Shown here piece by piece: positions 1-5,228 of a DNA stretch of 5,228 nucleotides. Below the pieces are notes generated by a model that searched no databases, was not told where the DNA came from, and was given only the letters and a program-made list of their open reading frames with translations. How positions within the stretch are numbered: position 1 is the stretch's first letter; every line of letters starts with the position of its first letter. This DNA is from Pseudomonadota bacterium (GTDB lineage Bacteria > Pseudomonadota > Alphaproteobacteria > Rhodospirillales > UBA2165), in the NCBI GenBank assembly GCA_027592155.1, contig JAQCKY010000225.1, positions 1 to 5,228 on the forward strand. Reading direction: 5' to 3'. Both the position numbers and the translations under genes were made by a program.

Positions 1-407
1 CCATAGGCGTCGGCCAAGCTGATTTCCATATTGTAGCGGAGATCAGAGCCGCGGGTCGCACCACCACGTTGACGGTTGCCGCCGCCGCCCATGAAATCAC
101 CGAACATCTCATCGAAGATATCCGAGAACCCGGCGCCGAAGCCGCCTTGCGAGAACCCGGCACCACCGCCGGCACCACCCTGTTCAAACGCCGCATGGCC
201 AAACCGGTCATAAGCCGCGCGTTTTTCATCGTCCGATAAAACGTCGTTGGCTTCGTTTAATTCTTTGAATTTTTGTTCCGCGGTAGCGTCACCCGGATTT
301 CGATCCGGATGAAATTGCATCGCCTTCTTGCGGTATGCCTTTTTTATTGCGTCGGCATCCGCATCGCGATCAACGCCGAGAGTTTCGTAATAATCTTCTT
401 TAGCCAT
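1..407 (-). CDS. dnaJ: Chaperone protein DnaJ (Hsp40), N-terminal part, cut by window edge
   Basis: DnaJ is the cytosolic J-domain co-chaperone that delivers unfolded clients to DnaK and stimulates its ATPase. About 135 codons are visible of a family that is usually about 375-385 residues; the zinc-finger and C-terminal substrate domains lie beyond position 1. The J domain (residues about 5-70) starts MAKEDYYETLGV and carries the invariant HPD tripeptide at residues 33-35. It ends with the typical KRAAYDRFGHAAFEQGG. A Gly/Phe-rich linker follows (about 77-117, including GGFGAGFSDIFDEMFGDF), then RGSDLRYNMEISL, the usual lead into the next domain. The ATG at 407 is supported by the family N-terminus and by an AAGGCGG ribosome-binding site six bases upstream. 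It lies 84 bp downstream of dnaK on the same strand, the common dnaKJ order. Residue 54 is Asn where the family almost always has Tyr. Confidence 0.98.
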   Translation of the reverse strand, partial: MAKEDYYETLGVDRDADADAIKKAYRKKAMQFHPDRNPGDATAEQKFKELNEANDVLSDDEKRAAYDRFGHAAFEQGGAGGGAGFSQGGFGAGFSDIFDEMFGDFMGGGGNRQRGGATRGSDLRYNMEISLADAY

Positions 408-413
408 CAACAG

Positions 414-420
414 CCGCCTT
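414..420 (-). promoter_or_regulatory. Ribosome-binding site of dnaJ
   Basis: Read on the minus strand, AAGGCGG lies six bases before the dnaJ ATG. It begins just beyond the 3' arm of the dnaK-dnaJ intergenic stem-loop, so the hairpin ends five bases before the ribosome-binding site without including it. Confidence 0.6.
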
Positions 421-425
421 AAAGC

Positions 426-459
426 TTACCCGAGCGAGTTTCTAAATTCGCTCGGGTAA
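426..459 (-). terminator. dnaK-dnaJ intergenic stem-loop (possible attenuator or partial terminator)
   Basis: The arms TTACCCGAGCGA (426-437) and TCGCTCGGGTAA (448-459) are perfect 12-bp inverted complements around a 10-base loop. In the dnaK-to-dnaJ direction the stem is followed by GCTTTAAGG, which has only three consecutive T residues, so it is a poor classical intrinsic terminator. It lies 33 bases after the dnaK stop and 19 bases before the dnaJ start. The stem is directly visible. A role in lowering dnaJ relative to dnaK, by partial termination or by protecting a processed dnaK mRNA end, is inference. Confidence 0.6.
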
Positions 460-491
460 CCGTTCTCGTCAAATCGCCATGAGAGAAGCGC

Positions 492-2429
492 TTATTTGTC
501 TTTGGGATCCGGATCGACTTCTTCGAAGTCCGCATCGACCACCGTGGCGTCATCGCCGGCATCGGCTGTCTGAACCTCATCCGCGCCGCCGCCCATTCCA
601 GGATCCATTCCGGCACCCTCAGCTTGGCTTTCTTTATACATTGCCTCACCGAGTTTCATTGATGCCTGAACAACCGCATCTGTTTTAGCCTTGATGTCAT
701 CAAGGTCGTTGCTTTCCAGCACAGCCTTGAGCGCGGTAACGGCATCCTCGATAGCGGCTTTTTCTTCCGCCTCAACCTTGTCACCATATTCGGCGAGGTT
801 TTTCTCGGTGCTATGAACAACGGAGTCCGCCTGGTTCCGGGCTTCCACCAGTTCGCGGCGTTTTTTGTCCTCTTCCGCGTTGGCTTCGGCTTCTTGGACC
901 ATGGTTTCGATATCCGCATCCGACAATCCACCGGACGCTTGGATCCGAATCTGCTGCTCCTTGCCCGTCGCCTTATCCTTGGCGGAAACATTGACGATAC
1001 CATTCGCGTCAATATCGAATGTCACCTCGATCTGAGGCATGCCGCGGGGGGCCGGGGGAATGCCGACCAGATCGAACTGACCCAGCAGCTTGTTATCGGC
1101 CGCCATTTCCCGTTCGCCCTGGAAGACACGGATCGTCACGGCCGACTGCTGGTCTTCGGCGGTCGAGAACACTTGGCTCTTACGAGTCGGGATCGTTGTG
1201 TTGCGGTCAATCAAGCGTGTGAAGACCCCGCCCAAGGTCTCAATACCCAGAGACAATGGTGTTACATCGAGTAGCAAGACATCTTTAACGTCGCCCTGTA
1301 AAACACCGGCCTGAATCGCGGCGCCAAGGGCAACAACTTCGTCCGGGTTAACACCTTTATGCGGTTCGCGACCAAAGAACTCCTGGACCCGCGCCTGCAC
1401 TTTGGGCATGCGGGTCATACCGCCGACGAGAATGACTTCGTCGATTTCGCCGGCAGAGATACCAGCATCCTTCAACGCGGCCTTGCAGGGCGCCATCGTG
1501 CGTTCGATCAACGGTTCCACCAAAGCTTCGAGCTTGGAGCGGGTAAGTTTGATGTTGAGATGTTTTGGCCCGCTGGCGTCCGCCGTAATAAACGGCAGAT
1601 TGACCTCGGTCTGCATCGCGCTCGACAGTTCGGTCTTGGCCTTCTCCGCCGCTTCCTTGAGGCGTTGCAACGCAAGACGGTCACCGCGAAGGTCCACACC
1701 GGACTCTTTCTTAAATTCGTCCGATAGATAGTCCAGGATGCATTGGTCGAAATCTTCACCGCCGAGGAAGGTGTCCCCGTTCGTTGATTTGACCTCGAAT
1801 ACACCATCGCCGATTTCAAGAACGGAAATATCGAACGTGCCGCCGCCAAGATCGTAGACGGCGATTGTGCCGGCCTGCTTCTTGTCCAATCCATAAGCAA
1901 GCGCGGCAGCGGTCGGCTCATTGATTATGCGCAGGACCTCGAGACCGGCAATCTTTCCGGCATCCTTGGTCGCTTGGCGCTGTGAATCGTTAAAATAGGC
2001 GGGAACCGTAATCACCGCTTGGGTGACGGTTTCGCCCAAAAAGGATTCCGCCGTCTCCTTCATCTTCTGCAGAATGAAAGCGCTGATCTGACTAGGGCTG
2101 TATTTTTCACCGTCAGCCTCAACCCAAGCATCGCCATTATCACCCGCGACGATATGGTACGGCACGAGATCCTTGTCCTTCTCCGTCAAAGGGTCGTCAT
2201 AGCGCCGGCCAATCAGTCGTTTAATCGCAAATAGCGTGTTTTCGGGGTTCGTAACGGCCTGGCGTTTGGCGGATTGTCCGACCAGCCGCTCACCGCCGTC
2301 AGCAAAGGCAACCATGGACGGGGTCGTCCGCATGCCTTCGGCATTTTCGACAACCTTTGCTTCCGCGCCCTCCATCAAAGCAACGCAGGAGTTGGTGGTT
2401 CCTAGATCGATACCAATAACTTTACTCAT
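492..2429 (-). CDS. dnaK: Molecular chaperone DnaK (Hsp70)
   Basis: DnaK is the cytosolic ATP-driven Hsp70 chaperone that cycles with DnaJ and GrpE. The protein is 645 residues, normal for the family. The nucleotide-binding domain (about 1-380) shows IDLGTTNS (7-14), Lys70 in the position of the catalytic lysine, NEPTAAALAYG (170-180), YDLGGGTFDISVL (192-204) with Thr198 in the autophosphorylation position, and VILVGGMTRMPKVQA (332-346). It also carries the Gram-negative-type insert near residues 80-105. The interdomain linker VLLLDVTP is at 384-391. The beta-sandwich substrate domain follows (about 390-500), then the helical lid and an acidic tail with DADFEEVD (632-639). A longer reading from 2468 adds 13 residues unlike any Hsp70. 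The ATG at 2429 fits the family N-terminus and has a GAGAGG-type ribosome-binding site. dnaJ follows downstream. The gene upstream is an unrelated divergent DUF1848 gene, not grpE. Confidence 0.99.
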   Translation of the reverse strand: MSKVIGIDLGTTNSCVALMEGAEAKVVENAEGMRTTPSMVAFADGGERLVGQSAKRQAVTNPENTLFAIKRLIGRRYDDPLTEKDKDLVPYHIVAGDNGDAWVEADGEKYSPSQISAFILQKMKETAESFLGETVTQAVITVPAYFNDSQRQATKDAGKIAGLEVLRIINEPTAAALAYGLDKKQAGTIAVYDLGGGTFDISVLEIGDGVFEVKSTNGDTFLGGEDFDQCILDYLSDEFKKESGVDLRGDRLALQRLKEAAEKAKTELSSAMQTEVNLPFITADASGPKHLNIKLTRSKLEALVEPLIERTMAPCKAALKDAGISAGEIDEVILVGGMTRMPKVQARVQEFFGREPHKGVNPDEVVALGAAIQAGVLQGDVKDVLLLDVTPLSLGIETLGGVFTRLIDRNTTIPTRKSQVFSTAEDQQSAVTIRVFQGEREMAADNKLLGQFDLVGIPPAPRGMPQIEVTFDIDANGIVNVSAKDKATGKEQQIRIQASGGLSDADIETMVQEAEANAEEDKKRRELVEARNQADSVVHSTEKNLAEYGDKVEAEEKAAIEDAVTALKAVLESNDLDDIKAKTDAVVQASMKLGEAMYKESQAEGAGMDPGMGGGADEVQTADAGDDATVVDADFEEVDPDPKDK

Positions 2430-2432
2430 TTG

Positions 2433-2442
2433 TCCCTCTCTC
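2433..2442 (-). promoter_or_regulatory. Ribosome-binding site of dnaK
   Basis: On the minus strand GAGAGAGGGA precedes the ATG at 2429, with GAGG five bases from it. This decides the start at 2429 over the in-frame ATG at 2468. A small CTTG-TTGC-CAAG stem (2442-2453) abuts the purine run. Confidence 0.75.
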
Positions 2443-2472
2443 TTGGCAACAAGGCTCCCACGACCCATTAAG

Positions 2473-2505
2473 CATCGCGGAAGCGTTTTCCCAACCGCCG
2501 CGATG
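2473..2505 (-). repeat. Inverted repeat in the dnaK leader
   Basis: CATCGCGG (2473-2480) and CCGCGATG (2498-2505) are perfect 8-bp inverted complements around 17 bases, centred about 60 bases upstream of the dnaK start. The loop overlaps a competing small hairpin, GGAA (2479-2482) with TTCC (2488-2491). If transcribed in the dnaK mRNA this could fold as a leader stem. It could equally be a protein-binding palindrome or chance. Confidence 0.4.
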
Positions 2506-2725
2506 AATTGTCCAAAGCCCTACCTTTTCGGGAAGACGAACTTAGAACGCTCAATCACGCTAGATGCGGTATCTTGGTGCCTCACTGATCCCGATCCGAC
2601 CAATAAATCTGTCAAATAGAACTCTCAGACACCGGGGATGGTCAAAACTGAGGGATATATATGTCGCGGCTCAAATAGTCGCAACCGTTGTCCGGTTTTT
2701 CACGAAAATAAGTTATTTTTGCTCA

Positions 2726-3613
2726 ATGATCGTTTCCGCCAGCTATAAAACCGATATTCCGGCATTTTACGGCCCCTGGTTTTCCAATCGGCTGCGCGCC
2801 GGCAAGTGCCTTGTTGCCAATCCTTACGGGGGGAAGCCGTTTTCCGTCTCGCTTCGAAAGCCGGATATAGACGGTTTTGTCTTCTGGACCAGAAATGTCG
2901 GGCCCTTTTTCGGCGTTTTAGAGGTACTCAAGGTCGAAAATCTGCCCTTTATCGTTCAATTCACCATCACCGGATATCCTCGGCAATTAGACGCAGCAAC
3001 GATCCCAGCCAATCAGGCGATTGGTCAGCTAAAACAGCTTCGGGACCAATTCGGTATCGACGTGCCGGTCTGGCGCTACGACCCGATCGCCATGACAAGC
3101 GCTACCGCGGCGGCCTGGCATATCAAAAACTTCGAAGCCCTCGCGGCCCAACTCAACGGAACGGTCAACGAGGTGGTGGTTTCCTTCATGCAGGTTTACC
3201 GCAAAACCCAGCGCAATCTGGATCATGCGGTGCAAAATCAGGACGCAGAGGGTCGGTCATTCTCGTGGCGAAACCCAGAAGCGGACGAGAAGAGCCTTCT
3301 TTTGTCCCGCCTGGCTGAGATCGCCGACAACAATAATATGAGGTTGAGCCTTTGCGGGCAGCCGGAACTGGTTTCCAGCATCCTCGAAGACGCCCGCTGT
3401 ATCGATGATATCCGGCTATCGGCGATTGCCGGAAAACCGCTCTCGTCAAAATCGGCGTCACACCGAAAGACCTGCCGCTGCGCGGCTTCCCGGGACATCG
3501 GGGCTTACGATTCATGCCCCCACGGCTGCGTCTATTGTTACGCGGTGAAATCGCGCGAGACCGCAAAGGCGCGTTTCAACGCCCATGACCCGAATGATAT
3601 CAGTCTAAAATAG
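2726..3613 (+). CDS. DUF1848 family protein with C-terminal CX3CX2C cysteine cluster
   Basis: This 295-residue protein belongs to the DUF1848 family, whose molecular function is not established to my knowledge. The N-terminus MIVSASYKTDIPAFYGPWF followed by NRLRAG is the family hallmark and fixes the start at 2726. An in-frame ATG at 2564 adds 54 unrelated residues and is rejected. Other family-like blocks are FVFWTRN (about 51-57), FTITGYP (about 78-84) and VWRYDPI (about 114-120). The C-terminus has C250-x-C252, the DIGAY block (257-261) and CPHGCVYCYA (264-273). The last matches the CX3CX2C spacing that binds a 4Fe-4S cluster in radical SAM enzymes, but here it is near the C-terminus. Iron-sulfur binding is therefore likely; catalysis is unknown. 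The gene ends 28 bp from the convergent grpE stop and is divergent from dnaK. No strong Shine-Dalgarno is seen before the ATG. Confidence 0.92.
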   Translation: MIVSASYKTDIPAFYGPWFSNRLRAGKCLVANPYGGKPFSVSLRKPDIDGFVFWTRNVGPFFGVLEVLKVENLPFIVQFTITGYPRQLDAATIPANQAIGQLKQLRDQFGIDVPVWRYDPIAMTSATAAAWHIKNFEALAAQLNGTVNEVVVSFMQVYRKTQRNLDHAVQNQDAEGRSFSWRNPEADEKSLLLSRLAEIADNNNMRLSLCGQPELVSSILEDARCIDDIRLSAIAGKPLSSKSASHRKTCRCAASRDIGAYDSCPHGCVYCYAVKSRETAKARFNAHDPNDISLK

Positions 3614-3641
3614 CAGTCCTAATTGGCGCCTCGGCAGTTCG
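3614..3641. other. Convergent 28-bp spacer between DUF1848 gene and grpE
   Basis: The two genes end towards each other with 28 bases between stops. I see only a GGCGCC palindrome (3625-3630), and no stem followed by a T-run on either strand. No intrinsic terminator can be assigned, so transcripts may overlap or end by another mechanism. Confidence 0.5.
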
Positions 3642-4409
3642 CTACAGCTCCGTGTCGAGTTTAGGATTCGTTTCTTCTGCAACGGCATCGGCTGCCTCCG
3701 CCTGCTTTTCATAGGCAGCCGCTGGCCCGGAGGCGGAAGCGCCTGGCTTGCCCTCCGCGGCGACTTCTTCAACAGGCGCCGACTCTTCGGCTTTTGGACC
3801 GCCTTTCGCCACGCCGACCATCGCCGGTCGCAGCAGCCGCTCATGTATTTTGTAACCCGGCTGGATGACCTGAACGACCGTCCCGACCGGCTGGCTCGGG
3901 TCCTCGACTTCAAACATTGCCTGATGGAAATTATGATCGAACCGTTGACCCAACGCATCGACCGGCTCAATACCAAATCGAGAGAAACAGACCGGAATTT
4001 CCTTGGCGGTGAATTCAATGCCTTCGTAAAGCGTGTTGAGTTCACTATTGGACGCTCTCGCCTCTTCGGAAACACTGTCCATGGCACGGTTTAAGTTATC
4101 CGCGACCGACAGAATTTCCCGTGCGAACCCGGTAATTGAGTACTTCGCCAGATCCGACCGTTCCCGTTCGCCGCGCCGGCGCACGTTTTCGGTTTCGGCG
4201 ATTGCGCGCAGCAGTTGATCCTTGAGCACAGCCACTTCTGAAAGAAGCTCCTCGTATGTTTTAGGGGCGTCGTCGGCCTGCGCCGACGCGTCTCCGCCTT
4301 GCTCCAATGACTCATCCCCGGGGTCGATTTCCGCAGCCATTTCGTCTGGCTGTTCTCCCATCGCGGGGTCTTGGGCCATCTCGTCGTCTTTATTGTCTTC
4401 TGAGCTCAT
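3642..4409 (-). CDS. grpE: Nucleotide exchange factor GrpE (Hsp70 cofactor)
   Basis: GrpE releases ADP from DnaK and so resets its substrate cycle; it acts as a cytosolic dimer. The protein is 255 residues, longer than the usual 180-215. Residues 1-50 are an acidic disordered leader. Residues about 51-110 form the long coiled-coil dimerisation helix (KTYEELLSEVAVLKDQLLRA, AETENVRRR). The beta domain that contacts DnaK holds the GrpE signature at residues 157-200: FDHNFHQAM, then GYKIHERLLRPAMVGV. The extra length is an Ala/Glu/Pro-rich tail after about residue 203. The ATG at 4409 has a weak purine-rich site, GCGAGAGAA, directly upstream. The gene lies 12 bases after the hrcA remnant on the same strand, so the two probably share a transcript. 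dnaK is not adjacent: the inverted DUF1848 gene intervenes. Confidence 0.98.
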   Translation of the reverse strand: MSSEDNKDDEMAQDPAMGEQPDEMAAEIDPGDESLEQGGDASAQADDAPKTYEELLSEVAVLKDQLLRAIAETENVRRRGERERSDLAKYSITGFAREILSVADNLNRAMDSVSEEARASNSELNTLYEGIEFTAKEIPVCFSRFGIEPVDALGQRFDHNFHQAMFEVEDPSQPVGTVVQVIQPGYKIHERLLRPAMVGVAKGGPKAEESAPVEEVAAEGKPGASASGPAAAYEKQAEAADAVAEETNPKLDTEL

Positions 4410-4421
4410 TTCTCTCGCTTT

Positions 4422-4824
4422 CTAACCGATATAATCGCCGATCAGCTTGGCCGTGTAATCGACCAAGGGAATAATCCGCGCATAGTTCATTCGGGTCGGG
4501 CCGATGACTCCGATCGCCCCGACAATTGTTTCCTGGCTGGACCGGTAAGGCGCGACCACGATCGAGCATCCAGTCTGCTTAAATAATTCATTCTCAGCGC
4601 CCAGGAAAATCTGTACCCCGGCAGCCTTATCAGTTAGGTCGAGAACCCGCAGCATCATTTCTTTGGTTTCCAATGTCTCGAACAAGACACGGATGCGCTC
4701 AAGGTCCGCCATCGCCGTGATATCGTCCAGCAAATTCGCCTGACCCCGGACAATCAGTGTCCCGCCCGAATCGCCGCCCGCCCGGCTCGCCAAGCTCCGA
4801 TATAACGGGTCGGTGTGTTGTCAT
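4422..4824 (-). pseudogene. hrcA: Heat-inducible transcription repressor HrcA, internally deleted remnant
   Basis: HrcA normally is a CIRCE-binding repressor of about 340-360 residues with an N-terminal winged-helix domain. Only its C-terminal third is recognisable: from about 4784 to the stop the frame reads TLIVRGQANLLDD, ADLERIRVLFETLETKE, FLGAENELF, IVVAPY, GAIGVIGPTRMNYARIIPL and VDYTAKLIGDYIG. Upstream the same frame hits a TGA at 4821-4823 and contains no winged helix. In a different frame, the ATG at 4824 opens MTTHRPVISEL, which resembles the start of alphaproteobacterial HrcA before its ELNxRSREIF block; this frame closes at 4699 after 41 codons. I infer an out-of-frame internal deletion of roughly 200 codons, with its junction near 4780-4797. 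The C-terminal frame has only a poor TTG start (4793). Loss of repressor activity is expected. A sequencing or assembly error is the alternative. Confidence 0.8.
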
Positions 4825-4858
4825 TTCGCAATCATGTCAGGATGTGTGGTGCGGGCTG

Positions 4859-4887
4859 AATCTAGTAACGGACTCGGTAAGCGTCAA
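4859..4887 (-). promoter_or_regulatory. Predicted sigma-70 type promoter for the hrcA remnant and grpE
   Basis: On the minus strand TTGACG (4882-4887) and TAGATT (4859-4864) are separated by exactly 17 bases. This matches five of six -35 and four of six -10 consensus positions. Transcription would start near 4852, about 28 bases before the ATG at 4824, a normal distance for an hrcA promoter. It is the best candidate promoter for grpE, since no gap large enough for another lies between the hrcA remnant and grpE. Confidence 0.5.
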
Positions 4888-4992
4888 CGGGCCAGCAAAT
4901 AATAGGTGAGAGAGTAGCGAGCCTGGACGGTCTTGCGCGGGTCGGCTAGGGTCCAATTTCGTCGCAAACTCCATAACCAAAACACCAAAACC

Positions 4993-4997
4993 AAGGA
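4993..4997 (+). promoter_or_regulatory. Ribosome-binding site of rph
   Basis: AAGGA lies eight bases before the rph ATG at 5006, a good Shine-Dalgarno that supports that start. Confidence 0.75.
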
Positions 4998-5005
4998 CAA
5001 CAATT

Positions 5006-5228
5006 ATGAGGCCATCGGGTCGCACGCCGGATCAGTTGCGCAAAATCACGCTCGAAACGGGTGTCAATAAACATGCGGAAGGGTCCTGCCTGGCCAAATT
5101 CGGCGACACCCACGTTCTCTGTATGGCGTCCGTCGAACAAAGAGTGCCGTCCTGGCTGAAGGAAAGCGGCCGAGGGTGGGTGACCGCCGAATACGGAATG
5201 CTGCCCCGATCCACGGATGAACGCATGG
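5006..5228 (+). CDS. rph: Ribonuclease PH, N-terminal part, cut by window edge
   Basis: RNase PH is a phosphate-dependent 3'-to-5' exoribonuclease that trims tRNA 3' ends and releases nucleoside diphosphates; it acts as a cytosolic hexameric ring. Seventy-four codons are visible of a family of about 237-240 residues. The N-terminus MRPSGRTPDQLRKITLE is the family start. It is followed by the conserved KHAEGSCLAKFGDTHVLC (about 23-40) and GRGWVTAEYGMLPRSTDER (about 55-73). The phosphate-binding arginine and catalytic residues lie further on, outside the window. The start at 5006 is set by the family N-terminus and the AAGGA site. The gene is divergent from hrcA, an arrangement common in alphaproteobacteria. 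No defect is visible in the part shown. Confidence 0.97.
   Translation, partial: MRPSGRTPDQLRKITLETGVNKHAEGSCLAKFGDTHVLCMASVEQRVPSWLKESGRGWVTAEYGMLPRSTDERM

Larger units (their letters stand above)
2430..2725. promoter_or_regulatory. Divergent intergenic region between dnaK and the DUF1848 gene
   Basis: This 296-bp gap must hold promoters for dnaK (leftward) and the DUF1848 gene (rightward). No CIRCE palindrome (TTAGCACTC-N9-GAGTGCTAA) is present. I also found no convincing alphaproteobacterial RpoH promoter with a CTTG-type -35. A possible vegetative promoter for dnaK on the minus strand is TTGCGA (2679-2684), a 17-base spacer and TATATA (2656-2661), which would give a leader of about 220 bases. 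A perfect TTGACA hexamer (minus, 2610-2615) lacks a good -10. The DUF1848 side has an AT-rich stretch just before its ATG but no clear promoter or Shine-Dalgarno. An inverted repeat at 2473-2505 is listed separately. Confidence 0.45.
4825..5005. promoter_or_regulatory. rph-hrcA divergent intergenic region
   Basis: This 181-bp gap separates the old hrcA start from rph. It holds the leftward promoter listed separately. A weak rightward candidate for rph is TGGACG (4924-4929), 17 bases, then TAGGGT (4947-4952). The rph leader ends in an A/C-rich tandem repeat (CCAAAACA at 4977-4984, CCAAAACC at 4985-4992), which should be unstructured. No CIRCE element and no convincing gene were found here on either strand. 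Confidence 0.45.

Noticed and set aside
813..1727. Several plus-strand open frames of 67-153 codons across dnaK
   Set aside because: They are antisense shadows of the highly conserved dnaK coding frame and have no recognisable protein features.
2430..2468. In-frame upstream ATG at 2468 adding 13 residues to DnaK
   Set aside because: The added residues are unlike Hsp70 N-termini, and they span the purine-rich ribosome-binding site that serves the ATG at 2429.
2587..2615. Perfect TTGACA hexamer on the minus strand (2610-2615) as a dnaK promoter
   Set aside because: At 16-18 base spacing the -10 positions (around GGGATC) match poorly; only a GATCAG at 19 bases is marginal.
2564..2725. In-frame 54-residue extension of the DUF1848 protein
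   Set aside because: The DUF1848 hallmark begins at MIVSASYKTDIPAFY (2726); the extension has no family similarity and lies in the dnaK upstream region.
3605..4315. Alternative frames on both strands overlapping grpE
   Set aside because: They overlap the intact, signature-bearing grpE frame and show Arg/Ser-rich shadow compositions.
4884..5005. Second minus-strand open stretch ending near 4884 (TVQARYSLTYYLLAR)
   Set aside because: It has no ATG, no ribosome-binding site and no recognised similarity, and it sits in the rph-hrcA promoter region.
4837..5025. Minus-strand open frame upstream of hrcA containing FSPHHTS, similar to the PHTSAGR motif of HrcA
   Set aside because: The match is only a few residues, the flanking residues do not fit HrcA, and it lies upstream of the more plausible HrcA start at 4824 and overlaps the predicted promoter. 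Treated as chance.
1..5228. CRISPR arrays, tRNA or rRNA genes, insertion sequences, prophage or defence genes
   Set aside because: No regularly spaced repeats, tRNA-like folds, transposase motifs or terminal repeats were seen; the sequence is accounted for by the listed genes and short intergenic regions.

Overview
The window is a chromosomal heat-shock locus of an alphaproteobacterium. The evidence is the protein sequences (alphaproteobacterial-type DnaK, GrpE, HrcA and RNase PH) and the rph/hrcA divergent arrangement, which is common in that class. Base composition is moderately GC-rich by eye. A Rhodospirillales-like lineage is a reasonable guess, but genus cannot be read from the window.

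Layout from left to right. dnaJ enters on the minus strand, with only its N-terminal third present (1-407). dnaK is complete on the minus strand (492-2429). Between them lies a perfect 12-bp inverted repeat (426-459). A 296-bp divergent intergenic region (2430-2725) separates dnaK from a plus-strand DUF1848-family gene (2726-3613), which has a C-terminal radical-SAM-like CX3CX2C cysteine cluster. That gene converges on grpE (3642-4409, minus), with 28 bp between the stop codons. Twelve bases upstream of grpE is the C-terminal part of hrcA (from 4422, minus). The central part of hrcA, about 200 codons, is absent. A short out-of-frame remnant of its N-terminus appears to survive at about 4824-4792. 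A divergent intergenic region then leads to rph (5006 onward, plus), which runs off the right edge.

How the parts work together. DnaK, DnaJ and GrpE are the Hsp70 chaperone, its J-domain co-chaperone and its nucleotide-exchange factor. HrcA is normally the CIRCE-binding repressor of class I heat-shock genes. Here the DNA-binding part of HrcA is not encoded, so this locus should not make a functional repressor. No CIRCE element was found in the window. The grpE transcription unit may still be driven from the old hrcA promoter (TTGACG-17-TAGATT on the minus strand, 4859-4887). The DUF1848 gene is inverted relative to the heat-shock genes and splits hrcA-grpE from dnaK-dnaJ. Nothing in the sequence links its function to the chaperones.

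Most of the window is ordinary housekeeping sequence. The points worth a second look are the internally deleted hrcA, the uncharacterised cysteine-cluster protein inside the chaperone locus, and the dnaK-dnaJ intergenic hairpin. I do not see convincing evidence of a novel multi-gene system.
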